From Massilia aurea (GTDB taxonomy: Bacteria > Pseudomonadota > Gammaproteobacteria > Burkholderiales > Burkholderiaceae_D): a stretch of DNA of 64,000 bases. The translations under genes and the position numbers were made by a program. Position 1 is the first letter of the stretch, and every line of letters begins with the position of its first letter. Positions 37,540 through 49,005 of the stretch are shown in pieces. The notes beneath the pieces were generated by a model. It saw nothing but the letters and a program-made list of their open reading frames with translations. It did no database searches and had not been told where the DNA came from. The stretch lies in contig NZ_JACHBX010000002.1 in the NCBI RefSeq assembly GCF_014200505.1, forward strand, positions 248,001 through 312,000. Direction: 5' to 3'.

Positions 37540-38718
37540 TCAAAGCTCGCCGTACGAGTGCAGACCCGACAGGAACATGTTCACGCCCAGGAAGGCGAAC
37601 GTGGTCACCAGCAGGCCGACCACCGCCCACCAGGCCGCGACACGGCCGCGCAGGCCCGTCATCAGGCGCATGTGCAGCCACGCCGCGTAGTTGAGCCACA
37701 CGATCAGCGCCCACGTCTCTTTCGGATCCCACGACCAGTAGCCGCCCCATGCTTCAGCCGCCCACAGCGCGCCGAGGATGGTGGCAACGGTGAAGAACGC
37801 GAAACCGACCGAAATCGACTTGTACATCACGTCGTCGAGCACCTCGAGCGAAGGCAGGCGGTCGACCAGCATGCCATGCGACTTGAGCAGGTAGGCCGAC
37901 GCGACCATCGCGGCCAGCGCGAACGTGCCGTAACCGATGAAGTTGGCCGGCACGTGGATTTTCATCCACCAGCTCTGCAGCGCCGGCACGAGCGGCTGGA
38001 TCTGGGCAGCGTCACGCGAGACCGTGTACCACAGCAGGAAGCCGACGGCGGCGCCAATGATCAGCATCACGAACGGGCCTAGCTGGCGCGTGGCGTAGTG
38101 TTCTTCGTAATACAGGTGGAACAGCGCGGTGATGAGGGCGAACAGGATGAACACTTCGTACAGGTTCGACACCGGGATGTGGCCGACGTCTGGACCGATC
38201 AGGTACGACTCGTACCAGCGCACCATCATGCCGACCGCGCCGATCACGACTGCGGCCCAGCACAGCGCCGCGCCCACGCCGCCGCCGAACTTGCCGCAGC
38301 TTAACAGGCCAACCCAGTAGAACACGGTCGAGAACACGAACAACGCGCTCATCCACAGGATGGCCGACTGACTCGACAGCATGTACTTCAGGAAGAATTT
38401 TTGCTCGGCAGCGGCAAGGTTGCCGTCGTACAGCGCGATCGCGCCCAGCGACAGCACGGCGACCAGCGGCAGCAGCCAGCGCATCGGTTTCCAGTACCAG
38501 CCCAGCACGGCAAACACGGGCGCCGTGCACACCAGGATCACCTCTTCATAGATGTCCATGAAGTGCCCGTACCGGTTCAGCGCAAACAGCGCCGCAGCGC
38601 ACAGGGCGAGCGCGTACAGCCAGTCGGCCGGCCCCAGGCGGCGGAAATAGCCCGGCGCTTCCTGGTATTGATCGGTCGGGCGCGCCGGGGCGCCAGTCTT
38701 GGGTTGTGACAGTTCCAT
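37540..38718 (-). CDS. ccsB: System II cytochrome c biogenesis protein CcsB (CcsA/ResC-like)
   Basis: The haem-handling subunit of the system II cytochrome c synthetase. The 392-residue polytopic protein has about eight hydrophobic segments and the tryptophan-rich WWD-type motif GGYWSWDPKETWALI near residue 325. Conserved His residues lie before and after it (AAWLHMRL). It works with ResB, encoded 23 bp upstream, to export haem and attach it to apocytochromes in the periplasm. Confidence 0.95.
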   Translation of the reverse strand: MELSQPKTGAPARPTDQYQEAPGYFRRLGPADWLYALALCAAALFALNRYGHFMDIYEEVILVCTAPVFAVLGWYWKPMRWLLPLVAVLSLGAIALYDGNLAAAEQKFFLKYMLSSQSAILWMSALFVFSTVFYWVGLLSCGKFGGGVGAALCWAAVVIGAVGMMVRWYESYLIGPDVGHIPVSNLYEVFILFALITALFHLYYEEHYATRQLGPFVMLIIGAAVGFLLWYTVSRDAAQIQPLVPALQSWWMKIHVPANFIGYGTFALAAMVASAYLLKSHGMLVDRLPSLEVLDDVMYKSISVGFAFFTVATILGALWAAEAWGGYWSWDPKETWALIVWLNYAAWLHMRLMTGLRGRVAAWWAVVGLLVTTFAFLGVNMFLSGLHSYGEL

Positions 38719-38741
38719 TGTTTTCTCCAGGCCCGCGCAGC

Positions 38742-40841
38742 TTACGCCGGTTGTGGCAGCTTTACAGTCAAGTCTTCGTACTCGCGCTCGAAATCGAGCG
38801 TCTTGCGTTGCGTGCTCATGGCCATCAGCGCCTCGGCGCCAGCCTCCGGGTTACCCGGCACGTCGCGCACCCAGATCCAGACGCGCCGCTCGCGAATGTA
38901 GAACATCGCGAACACGCCCAGCACGAGCAGGAGACAGCCGAAGTAGACCACGTTCTTGCCCGGCGAGCGCGTCAATTGCAGCACCGAGGCCTTTACTTCG
39001 GTGAAATCGTCGAGCTGCAGATACACCGGCGCGCCGTACAGATAACTGTCCGACAACGCATTGGTGGCCAGTTGCAGGAAGCGGCCATTGGCGTCCGTGG
39101 GCGCGGCCGCGGCGTCGCCGTGTTTTTCGCGCGCCACTTGCCACAGTTCCCACAGCGTGCCGTTGAGCATCTTCATGAAGATGCCGGCTGCTTTTTCCTG
39201 CTCGGCCTGCGGAATCTTTTCCAGGAACTGGGCCACGCCGACAAAGCCGCCGCGACCGTCGCCGCCGGCAAAGATGCCGAGCGTGCGCGCCGCCGATTCC
39301 TGCAACTGGCCAGCCAGGGCGCTGCCTGAGTTGCCGCCCAGCGCCCTCGCAGCATAGCGGCGTGCCGCCACGGCGCGTGCTTCGGGATCGGCCAGCGCTG
39401 CGCGCAGGCGCATCCAGTCGCCCACGCCGTAGCGCTCGTCCACCGGAATACGCAGGAAGCTGAAGCTTTCCGACGGGTTCGCGCGCACACCGGCCAGATA
39501 GACTTGCGCGCCATCGAGCGTCATCGGCTGCATGTAGTTCATGAATTCGCGTGCCTGGCCGCTGGCGTCACGCAGCTTGTATTGCACGCTGGGGCCGACG
39601 TTCTTGAGGTCCTTGGTGGCGTCCGGATTGGCAGCCGCGCCCGAGGCCTTGCCCAGCGTAGCGGCGAACTGTTCGTTGAACGTTTTGCCCTTGCTCACCG
39701 CACGCACGTCATTGCCCTGGCTGATGTTTTCGACGTTGAACGGGCGGAAACCCGACCACTCGACCGCATAGGTGTCGCCGCCGATTTTGAGTTCGGTAGC
39801 GCTGTTGACTTCGCCTTCAATCGGGAAACTGGCGCTGGCGGCGCCGTTCATCGGGTATCCCGTCAGCCGCAGTTTGCTGCCGCCATCGTCAAAGCTCGAC
39901 TGGTAGACGGCAATGCCCTTGTAGATCAGCGGGTGATTGACCTTGATGGTCGATTCGAACGTGTGGCCGTTTTCCAGGTCACGCACGACCACGTCGCTGG
40001 CAAACAGTTTCGGCATGCCGGTCGAATAGAACTCGATATGGAATTTCTTGAGCTGCAGCGAGAACGGCAGCTCCTGCACCAGCACACCCGTCGGCTGGTT
40101 CAGGATGGCGGTGCGGCTGGCCTGCCCTTCGGCAATGGCGGTATTGCCACGGAAGGTCGGGTTGCCCGTGCCCAGGCGGTGCTGGGCCGGAATATCGGCA
40201 ATCACGCCGCTGCCGGTGAACGGCGTCTTGTTGAACAGCCACTGCTGGATGCGCACGGGCAGATCCGAGTCGAGCGTGCCGCCCACCAGGATCACGATGA
40301 TCGACGAGTGCGCGAAGATGTAGCCGAACTTGTTGCCGGCGCCCTTCTTGGCCGTCACCAGCGTGCCGCCATCCTTCTCGACAATTTTCGTGGCGTAGCC
40401 GGCGTGGCGCAGGCGCAGTGCGCTCTGCTCGGCCAGCGCGTTTTTCGGCAGCGGCGCCTGCCATTCGAGCTTGTGGTGGAAGTTGCGCAGCGAATCGAAG
40501 CGCACGTTTTCGCGCCAACTGCGCATGTCGCGCATCATTTTCGGCGCGTTGCGAATCAGGCACAGCCCGGTGGACATGACCAGCACCACCAGGATCACGA
40601 GGAACCACCAGCTGGAATACACGCTGTACAGGCCGAACTTGTTGAAAATCTCGAACCAGAACGGGCCGAACTGGTTGACGTAGTTCGACATCGGCTCGGC
40701 TTGCTTGAGCACGGTGCCGATGATCGACGAGATGGAGATGATGGTGAGAAGACTGATCGCAAACCGCATCGATGAGATCAGTTCGACCGCCTCGGCCAGA
40801 CCACGGCGGCGGGTGTTCAGTGTAATTCCGGTGGTGCTCAT
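38742..40841 (-). CDS. resB: Cytochrome c biogenesis protein ResB (Ccs1)
   Basis: A 699-residue membrane protein with three N-terminal hydrophobic segments (about 25-45, 75-95 and 170-190), a large periplasmic domain (about 200-610) and a final membrane segment near 625-650. It closes with a basic/acidic cytoplasmic tail. This is the ResB layout. It lies between a dihaem cytochrome gene and ccsB, so a c-type substrate and its assembly machine are adjacent. Confidence 0.95.
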   Translation of the reverse strand: MSTTGITLNTRRRGLAEAVELISSMRFAISLLTIISISSIIGTVLKQAEPMSNYVNQFGPFWFEIFNKFGLYSVYSSWWFLVILVVLVMSTGLCLIRNAPKMMRDMRSWRENVRFDSLRNFHHKLEWQAPLPKNALAEQSALRLRHAGYATKIVEKDGGTLVTAKKGAGNKFGYIFAHSSIIVILVGGTLDSDLPVRIQQWLFNKTPFTGSGVIADIPAQHRLGTGNPTFRGNTAIAEGQASRTAILNQPTGVLVQELPFSLQLKKFHIEFYSTGMPKLFASDVVVRDLENGHTFESTIKVNHPLIYKGIAVYQSSFDDGGSKLRLTGYPMNGAASASFPIEGEVNSATELKIGGDTYAVEWSGFRPFNVENISQGNDVRAVSKGKTFNEQFAATLGKASGAAANPDATKDLKNVGPSVQYKLRDASGQAREFMNYMQPMTLDGAQVYLAGVRANPSESFSFLRIPVDERYGVGDWMRLRAALADPEARAVAARRYAARALGGNSGSALAGQLQESAARTLGIFAGGDGRGGFVGVAQFLEKIPQAEQEKAAGIFMKMLNGTLWELWQVAREKHGDAAAAPTDANGRFLQLATNALSDSYLYGAPVYLQLDDFTEVKASVLQLTRSPGKNVVYFGCLLLVLGVFAMFYIRERRVWIWVRDVPGNPEAGAEALMAMSTQRKTLDFEREYEDLTVKLPQPA

Positions 40842-40854
40842 GCTTTACAACTTT

Positions 40855-40918
40855 CTTCCTGCGCGGCGGGTAGCCGCTTGCAGGAAGGGGGTCAGCCCGT
40901 TGCTGCCGCCCTTCCTGC
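40855..40918. repeat. Alternative hairpins between the cytochrome gene and resB
   Basis: CTTCCTGC occurs at 40855-40862 and 40911-40918, with its complement GCAGGAAG at 40880-40887. The complement can therefore pair with either copy, forming mutually exclusive stem-loops. The first stem has extra inner pairs, GCGGC/GCCGC. There is no long T-tract. Confidence 0.5.
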
Positions 40919-40952
40919 GTTCAATGTTGCTTATGCGAGATCGTGGAGTCTC

Positions 40953-41624
40953 TTAGCGCAAGCCGGCGATATAGTCGGCCACCGCGCGCATTTCAGCCGT
41001 CGACATGCGCTGCGAGAGCGTGGTCATTTGCGGGCTGTTGGCGCGGGTGCCACTCTTGAATGCTTCGAGCTGGGCGGTCGTGTAATCCTGGTGCTGGCCT
41101 GCAAGGCGCGGATATTGGGCGGGGATGCCGCTGGCGTTGGCGCCATGACAGCTGGCACAGGCCGCCACGCCACGCTCGGCGATACCGCCGCGATAGATCT
41201 TGCGGCCCAGTTCAACGGTGTCCTTGTTCTTGGCCGCGCCCGGCTTGTGCGCCTGCGCCGCCAGCCACGCCGCGATGTCTTTCTTCTCGGCGTCGGTGAG
41301 CATCTTGGCGTAGGTCGTCATGATCGGCTGCTGGCGGTTCGGGGTCGTGAAATCGACCAGTTGCTTGTGCGTGTAGCTGGCGAACTGGCCCGACAGCTTG
41401 GGATTGGCAACGATGGACGAATTGCCCGCCGCGCCATGACATGACACGCAGGCTGGCAGGCCGCGCGCCGGGTCGCCCGCATCGTACAGCGCGCCGCCCC
41501 GGGCCGGATCGGCCTTGACGGCAGGCGCTGCAGCGGGCGCCGCTGCTGTTGCCGCCGGGAGTCCCCCGAAAACAGTTAGTGTGACCAACAGTGTTTTGAG
41601 CAGGGGGGACGACAAGCGGTTCAT
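40953..41624 (-). CDS. Dihaem c-type cytochrome (cytochrome c4-like)
   Basis: A 223-residue exported cytochrome. After a signal peptide (cleavage near AATA, about 27) come two class I cytochrome c domains. Their haem motifs are CVSCH (C59, C62, H63) and CASCH (C156, C159, H160), with candidate axial Met residues in QPIMTTY and SPQMTTL. Cytochromes c4 carry electrons from the bc1 complex or other donors to terminal oxidases. It precedes resB-ccsB and is divergent from engB. Confidence 0.94.
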   Translation of the reverse strand: MNRLSSPLLKTLLVTLTVFGGLPAATAAAPAAAPAVKADPARGGALYDAGDPARGLPACVSCHGAAGNSSIVANPKLSGQFASYTHKQLVDFTTPNRQQPIMTTYAKMLTDAEKKDIAAWLAAQAHKPGAAKNKDTVELGRKIYRGGIAERGVAACASCHGANASGIPAQYPRLAGQHQDYTTAQLEAFKSGTRANSPQMTTLSQRMSTAEMRAVADYIAGLR

Positions 41625-41777
41625 ACTAGCACCTTGAAAAAGTCAATAATTGAAGGTTCAGTGCAGCGCCCTTGATTGCTTGGGCCATAGGGCTGGCAGG
41701 CAGCAATCAACCCCTTATTGTACAATAGCTTTGTTTCTCCAACGCCATTTCGTAGTCCTCTTATACCTTCTCCCCCA

Positions 41778-43554
<1,777 letters not shown>

Positions 43555-43570
43555 TCGTCTCCATACCAAC

Positions 43571-43599
43571 AAAAAACCGTGCCAAGGCACGGTTTTTTT
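43571..43599. terminator. Bidirectional terminator between hemB and the unknown gene
   Basis: Arms AAAAAACCGTGCC and GGCACGGTTTTTT around an AA centre, ending in a T-run on each strand. It serves hemB (+) and the convergent gene at 43612 (-). Confidence 0.9.
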
Positions 43600-43611
43600 A
43601 CGTCGGTCCCA

Positions 43612-44538
43612 TTACCCTCCCGGTGGCGGGCGGTACTCCGGGAACATTTCTTTGTACAAGAACTCGGTCAGGCGTGCTTCGTCTGCAGGCCGCGCGCTGA
43701 GCTTGACCACGCGACCCAGGCGGTGCGAATCCCACTCGAAGTCGCCGGTCTTTTCCTTGCGGATCAGCTCGATCATTTTCTTGATGACGGCTGTTTCGAT
43801 GTCGCGTGCGCTGCCCTGCTCCACCGTGACCGCCGTCAGCCAGCGCCGCTTGAAGCTCGGGTTCCAGCCGCGGAACTTCAGGTCCATCGAGTTGAACGTC
43901 TTGTTCGACACCGAGAAGATGCCGCCCGACTCGTTGCTGTCATCGCGGCCGCGGCCGTTGATTGCGGCGATGTTGGCCAGCGCGTTGCGGTTGCCGCGCA
44001 CGGCGTCGCTTTCCGGGGTTTCCACTTCGCTGCCGGTCGGCGCGCCGCGGCGCTCGCGCTGCGCTTTGACGTAGGCGGCCATGTCCATGTCGGGCGGGAC
44101 TTCGGTCTTTGGCTGCGGCGGCTGTGGTGGTGGCGGCCTGCGCTCGACCGGCTTTTCGTCGGGAATCGTGATCGTATCGGGCAGGCGCTTGACGATGACG
44201 CGCTCCGGCGGCGTTGGCCGCGGCGTTTCTTGCCGGGGCGTTGGCTTCGGCGCCGGCTTGGGCTTTTGCTCACGCTGCGCCTTGGTCGGCTGCTGCAGCG
44301 GCTGGACAAAGAAGACGTCGGTTTCGCGGTCGGACGCCGGACGCGCAGTCTTTTGTTCTTTTTCGGGCGGCTTGAAGATGAAGATCGCGAGCAGCAGCAA
44401 GTGCAGCACGATTGTGCCGATCAGGCCGCCGCGCTTGGAGCCCTCGCGCTCGTAATGCGGCCCCGGGCGTACCAGTGGCTGCCCGCAGTGGGAGCAAACT
44501 TCGCTGTCCTGATTGTAGGAGTGGGGATGGTCACGCAA
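43612..44538 (-). CDS. Unrecognised protein: zinc-ribbon-like N-terminus, one TM, Pro-rich periplasmic linker
   Basis: I do not recognise this 308-residue protein. Visible parts: a short cytoplasmic N-terminus with a CSHCG pair (Cys15, Cys18) followed by QPLVRPG, and one membrane segment (about 38-55, GGLIGTIVLHLLLLAIFIF). A long Pro/Lys/Arg-rich stretch (about 57-145) resembles the TonB linker. The C-terminal part (about 200-308) is charged and may be folded, with RRWLTAVTVEQGS and DFEWDSHRLGRVVKLS. The topology is TonB-like, but no typical TonB C-terminal YP motif is seen. It lies between hemB (convergent) and the RND efflux operon (same strand), separated by 140 bp, so it may be independent. 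Confidence 0.75.
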   Translation of the reverse strand: MRDHPHSYNQDSEVCSHCGQPLVRPGPHYEREGSKRGGLIGTIVLHLLLLAIFIFKPPEKEQKTARPASDRETDVFFVQPLQQPTKAQREQKPKPAPKPTPRQETPRPTPPERVIVKRLPDTITIPDEKPVERRPPPPQPPQPKTEVPPDMDMAAYVKAQRERRGAPTGSEVETPESDAVRGNRNALANIAAINGRGRDDSNESGGIFSVSNKTFNSMDLKFRGWNPSFKRRWLTAVTVEQGSARDIETAVIKKMIELIRKEKTGDFEWDSHRLGRVVKLSARPADEARLTEFLYKEMFPEYRPPPGG

Positions 44539-44613
44539 GGTAGATCGGTATCCTGGAAGCGACGTCTAAAAAAACAGCAGAGGGGGCAGTCTAACCGTTT
44601 TACAGTACCAACG

Positions 44614-44655
44614 CATCACGCCAGCGAGTGGACTGCACCGCTGCTGGCGTTGATG
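44614..44655 (-). repeat. Inverted repeat downstream of the RND permease gene
   Basis: Arms CATCACGCCAGC (44614-44625) and GCTGGCGTTGATG (44643-44655) pair with one bulged base. It begins 24 bp after the permease stop. No T-tract follows, so a terminator function is uncertain. Confidence 0.4.
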
Positions 44656-44678
44656 GTTGTTACCAAATGTTTCCAAGA

Positions 44679-47600
44679 TTAAGCATGATGGGCAACCGGA
44701 ACATCGTCGGCCTTCGCGAGCTGGTCGTCCGTCATCGGTCCCGTGCCACTGAAGCGGTCCAGGTACAGGTAGATGACCGGCGTGATGTACAGCGTGATGA
44801 CTTGCGAGAAGATCAAGCCGCCGCACACCGCCAGGCCCAGTGGCTGGCGCAGCTCGGCGCCGGCGCCGATGCCCAGTGCGATCGGCAGCGCGCCCATCAG
44901 CGCAGCCAGCGTCGTCATCAGGATCGGCCGGAAGCGCAGGATGCACGCTTCGCGAATCGCCTCTTGCGGACTCATGCCCAGCGTGCGCTGCGCATCGAGC
45001 GCGAAGTCGATCATCATGATGGCGTTCTTCTTGACGATACCGATCAGCATCAGGATGCCGATCATCGCGATCAGCGTCAGGTCCTTGTCGAAGATCCACA
45101 GCGTCAGCAGCGCGCCGACCGCTGCCGACGGCAGGCCGGCCAGGATGGTCAGCGGGTGGATATAGCTTTCGTACAAGACGCCCAGCAGCACGTAGATGAC
45201 GCCGATGGCCGTCAGGATCAGAATCAGCTGGCTCGACTGCGTGTCCTGGAACACGGCCGCGTCACCGCCATAGGTGGCAATCACCGAGGCTGGCAACTTC
45301 ATCGCCGTGCCCATCTGTTCGATGGCGGCGGTGGCGTCGCCCAGCGGCACGCCCGGCGCCAGGTTGAACGACAGCGTGATCGCCTGCAATTGCCCCTGGT
45401 GATTCACTTGCAGCGGACCGACCGTGCGGCGCACGGTGGCGATGCTCGACAGCTTGACCAGGTCGCCCGACTTGCTGCGCACCGACACGCGCGACAGCGC
45501 TTCGTCGTAGTAGCGGTCGCTGGCGGCCGCTTCCAGGATCACGTAGTAGCTGGCGGCCGTCGAGTAAATGGTCGAAACCTGGCGCTCGCCGAACGACGCG
45601 TACATCACGGTGCGGATGTCGTCCATCTCCAGGCCCAGCAGTGCAGCCTTGTCGCGGTCGATGTCCACGGTCGCTTGCAGGGCCTTGTTCTGCGAGTCGC
45701 TGTTGACGTCGCGGAAGCGCGCATCCTGCCGCATGCCTTCCAGGAACCGTTCGGCCCAGCCGCCGATTTCGCCGCCCGAGACGCTTTGCAGCGTGTACTG
45801 GTAGCGCGCCTTGCTCTGGCGGCCGCCCAGCTGCAGGTTTTGCTGGGGCGACATGAATACCTGCACACCCGGCACGGCGCGTGTGGCCTTGCGCAGGTCG
45901 TCGATCACGAGGTCCATCGGTGGGCGCTCGCCGCGGGGTTTCAGTACCAGGAACATGCGGCCCGTATTGCCGCCGCCGCTGAACGAGGTCGTGTCCTGCA
46001 CGTACGGATTGGCGCGGACGATGTCGACCACCTTGCCCTGCAATTCGGCCAGCGCGACCGACGACGTGTCTTCGGACGCTTCGACGTTCACGCGGATCTG
46101 GCCGATGTCTTCTTCGGGGAAGAAGCCCTTTGGCATCGTCATGTACAGCACGGCGGTCAGCACGAAGGTGCCCAGCGCCAGCATCAACACCAAAAAGCGG
46201 TGGCGCAGCGCGGTGTCGAGCGTGCGGCCGTAGCCGTTATGCACATTGGTGAACATGGCTTCGAAACGGCGCCCGATCCACGACATGTCCTTCGGATCCA
46301 CGTGGCCGCCATCCTTGAGCAGGCGCGAGCACAGCATCGGCACGAGGGTCAGCGACACGATCGCCGACACCATCACGGCCAGGCCAACGATCACGGCAAA
46401 TTCGCGGAACAGCAGGCCGATCACGCCCGGCATGAAGAAGATCGGGATGAACACGGCCACCAGCGAAATCGAGATCGAGATGATGGTAAAGCCCATTTCG
46501 CGCGCGCCGACGAGCGACGCGTGCATCGGCTTTTTGCCCATCTCCATGTGGCGCACGATGTTTTCCAGCACCACGATCGCATCGTCGACGACCAGGCCGA
46601 CGGCCAGCGTAATGCCCAGCAGCGAAATATTGTCGAGGCTATAACCCAGCCAGTACAGCAGCGAGAGCGCACCCAGCAGCGAGATCGGCACCGTCACGGC
46701 TGGAATGAACGTGGCCGCCGCGCGGTGCAGGAACAGGAAGATGACCAGAATCACCAGCATCACCGTGCCCAGCAGGGTCAGGTTGACGTCGTGGATCGCT
46801 TCGCGAATCGACAGCGAGCGGTCGTTGACGAGCTCGATCTTGATCGAGGCCGGCAATTGCCCTTCGAAGCGGGGAATCAGCGCGCGCACGGCGTCAACCA
46901 CCTCGACCGTGTTGGCGTTGGGCTGGCGCTGCACCATCAGCGAGATCGAACGTTCGCCGTTCAGGCTACCCATGGCCTTGACCGACTGATAGCTGTCCTG
47001 GACGTCGGCGATGTCGCGCAGGCGCACTGGCATGCCTTCGCGCGTGGCGACGATCAGGTTGGCAAAATCGGCCGCCTTCATCAACTGGCCGCCGCCCTGG
47101 ATCGTCAGCGCCTGGGTCGGGCCATCGAGGATACCCAGCGGCGTGTTCGAGTTGGCCGCGCGCAGTGCTGCTGCCAGCTCGTCCATCGAGATATTGCGCG
47201 CGTTCATCAGATCGGACTTGGCGCGCACGCGCACGGCAAAGCGCTTGCCGCCGTTGATCGAGACTTGCGACACGCCCTGCACGGTCGAGATCGCTGGCGA
47301 GATCAGATTCTCTGCGTAATCGTTCAGCTCCGACAAGTCCATCGACGGCGAGGTCAGGTGCATGAACAGGATCGGGGCGTCGGCCGGATTGACCTTGCGG
47401 TAGGCCGGCAGTTCCGTCATCTCGAGCGGCAGCCGGCGCTGCGCGACCAGCAGCGCCGCTTGGACGTCGACTGCGGCCTTGTCGACATCGATGGCGGTGT
47501 CGAATTCCAGCGTGATATTGGTGTCGCCCTGGGTGCTGCTCGACGTGATCAGCTTGATGCCGGCAATGGTCGAGAACTGTTTCTCGAGCGGCAGCGCGAC

Positions 47601-47786
47601 CGACGAGGCCATCGTCTCGGGACTCGCGCCCGGCAGGTTGGCCGAAACGTTGATGACCGGCGTGTTATAGCTCGGCAGCGCGGCGACCGGAATCTTCATG
47701 TACGACAGGATGCCCACCAGCACCAGGCTGATCGACAGCAGCACCACCATCACGGGACGGCGGATACACAGTTCGGACAGGTTCAT
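44679..47786 (-). CDS. RND multidrug efflux permease (MdtB/MdtC/AcrB type)
   Basis: A 1035-residue inner-membrane proton/drug antiporter of the hydrophobe-amphiphile RND family. It begins MNLSELCIRRPVMVVLL, with the first membrane helix at about 10-30. It then has a large periplasmic loop, a cluster of helices from about 335, a second periplasmic loop and a final helix bundle. The proton-relay pair Asp401-Asp402 is present in GLVVDDAIVVLEN. The start overlaps the adaptor stop by 4 bp. No outer-membrane channel gene follows, so it must recruit a TolC-like protein encoded elsewhere. Substrates cannot be told from sequence. Confidence 0.94.
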   Translation of the reverse strand: MNLSELCIRRPVMVVLLSISLVLVGILSYMKIPVAALPSYNTPVINVSANLPGASPETMASSVALPLEKQFSTIAGIKLITSSSTQGDTNITLEFDTAIDVDKAAVDVQAALLVAQRRLPLEMTELPAYRKVNPADAPILFMHLTSPSMDLSELNDYAENLISPAISTVQGVSQVSINGGKRFAVRVRAKSDLMNARNISMDELAAALRAANSNTPLGILDGPTQALTIQGGGQLMKAADFANLIVATREGMPVRLRDIADVQDSYQSVKAMGSLNGERSISLMVQRQPNANTVEVVDAVRALIPRFEGQLPASIKIELVNDRSLSIREAIHDVNLTLLGTVMLVILVIFLFLHRAAATFIPAVTVPISLLGALSLLYWLGYSLDNISLLGITLAVGLVVDDAIVVLENIVRHMEMGKKPMHASLVGAREMGFTIISISISLVAVFIPIFFMPGVIGLLFREFAVIVGLAVMVSAIVSLTLVPMLCSRLLKDGGHVDPKDMSWIGRRFEAMFTNVHNGYGRTLDTALRHRFLVLMLALGTFVLTAVLYMTMPKGFFPEEDIGQIRVNVEASEDTSSVALAELQGKVVDIVRANPYVQDTTSFSGGGNTGRMFLVLKPRGERPPMDLVIDDLRKATRAVPGVQVFMSPQQNLQLGGRQSKARYQYTLQSVSGGEIGGWAERFLEGMRQDARFRDVNSDSQNKALQATVDIDRDKAALLGLEMDDIRTVMYASFGERQVSTIYSTAASYYVILEAAASDRYYDEALSRVSVRSKSGDLVKLSSIATVRRTVGPLQVNHQGQLQAITLSFNLAPGVPLGDATAAIEQMGTAMKLPASVIATYGGDAAVFQDTQSSQLILILTAIGVIYVLLGVLYESYIHPLTILAGLPSAAVGALLTLWIFDKDLTLIAMIGILMLIGIVKKNAIMMIDFALDAQRTLGMSPQEAIREACILRFRPILMTTLAALMGALPIALGIGAGAELRQPLGLAVCGGLIFSQVITLYITPVIYLYLDRFSGTGPMTDDQLAKADDVPVAHHA

Positions 47787-48967
47787 GCCTGTTCACCCTG
47801 CTTGGGTTGCGCGGTGGAAGCCGGCTTTTCGGTGGCAGGCTTGGCCGCCTGGGCCAGGCGCACCTTGCCGCCCGGCCGCAGGTTCTGCTTGCCTTCGGTG
47901 ATCACCTGCTCGGCGCCGGTCAAACCCGTGACGGCGGCGTGGTCGCCAAACGCATACACGCGCTTGACCGGCACCTGGCGCGCCGAGTTGCCTTCGGCCA
48001 GCACATAGACGAAGGTGCCGTTGGTCGACGTGATGATCGCCGTCTGCGGGATCACGAGGGCGTCCTTGAGCGTTTGCACGACCACGCGCGCGGTCACGTA
48101 CTGGCCCGGCCACAGGCTGGTGTTGTTGTTGGAGAATTCACCCTTGACGCGGATGGTGCCGGCCTGCGCATCGACAGCGTTGTCGATGAAGCTGAGGCGC
48201 CCGGCGACCGGTTTCGCGTCGGCGCCGCTCGTCACGTGGACGTCGACATTGCCGGCTTTCTGAGCGCCGAGCAAGGCGCCGAGCGTCGATTCCGGCAGCG
48301 TGAACGAGACATTGATCGGGTCGAGCTGGGTGACGGTGGTCAGCGACGTCGTCATCTGCACCAGAGCGCCCGGATGGACATCGATGGCGCCTACCCGGCC
48401 CGACATCGGCGCGCGGATCGATGTATAGCTGGCGCTGACCTGGGTGGCGCGCATCGCGGCCTGGTTCGACTGCACGAGGGCGCGCTGGGCTTCCACCTGG
48501 CTCAGCAGCGAGTCGAGCGCGCTCTGGGCCAGGAAGTTCTGCGACACCAGTTCCTGGCTGCGCTTGTACTGGCGGTCCAGGTCGGCCAGCGTGGCGCGGT
48601 CGCGCGCCACCTGCGCCTCGGCGCGCGCGACATTGGCCTGGTCGGCGCGGTCATCGAGCGAAAACATCAATTCGCCTTCCTTGACGAACTGGCCTTCACG
48701 GATATGGACCTTGCGAATGGTGGTGACGGTCTGCGGATGCAGGTTCACGGTGCGCACCGGCGTGACGGTGCCGTTGGCAAACAGCTCGACGCCGACATCG
48801 CGCCGCTCGGGCTTGACCACATTGACGGTCACCGGTGGCTGGCCGCCGCCGGCCCCCTTGGCGCCAGGCCCCTCCGCCTTGGCCTCATGGCCCTGATTGA
48901 AGTACCAGCCGCCAGCGACAACCAGCGCCGCCACGACGGCGATGACGCCGACATTCTTCTTGTTCAT
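47783..48967 (-). CDS. RND efflux periplasmic adaptor (membrane fusion protein)
   Basis: A 394-residue MdtA/AcrA-type adaptor: N-terminal membrane anchor (about 5-23), a Gly-rich spacer, and a biotinyl-lipoyl-like domain split by a coiled-coil hairpin (about 95-165, with RAEAQVARDRATLADLDRQ). Beta-barrel and membrane-proximal domains follow, and the tail is Ala/Lys/Pro-rich. It bridges the permease to the outer-membrane channel. A 13-bp tandem repeat lies in its leader. It is on the same strand as, and 147 bp after, the sensor-kinase gene. Confidence 0.93.
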   Translation of the reverse strand: MNKKNVGVIAVVAALVVAGGWYFNQGHEAKAEGPGAKGAGGGQPPVTVNVVKPERRDVGVELFANGTVTPVRTVNLHPQTVTTIRKVHIREGQFVKEGELMFSLDDRADQANVARAEAQVARDRATLADLDRQYKRSQELVSQNFLAQSALDSLLSQVEAQRALVQSNQAAMRATQVSASYTSIRAPMSGRVGAIDVHPGALVQMTTSLTTVTQLDPINVSFTLPESTLGALLGAQKAGNVDVHVTSGADAKPVAGRLSFIDNAVDAQAGTIRVKGEFSNNNTSLWPGQYVTARVVVQTLKDALVIPQTAIITSTNGTFVYVLAEGNSARQVPVKRVYAFGDHAAVTGLTGAEQVITEGKQNLRPGGKVRLAQAAKPATEKPASTAQPKQGEQA

Positions 48968-49005
48968 GCTTGTCCCTTGCCGCCAGTGCCGACGGCTCTC
49001 TCAGT

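Noticed and set aside
44628..48008. A 1126-codon open frame on the plus strand opposite the RND genes
   Set aside because: It is antisense to well-supported permease and adaptor genes, is extremely rich in His/Gln/Arg/Asp and has no domain. High GC in third codon positions produces such antisense frames; similar ones lie over 2163-4073, 14393-16720, 18173-19690 and 31341-33707.
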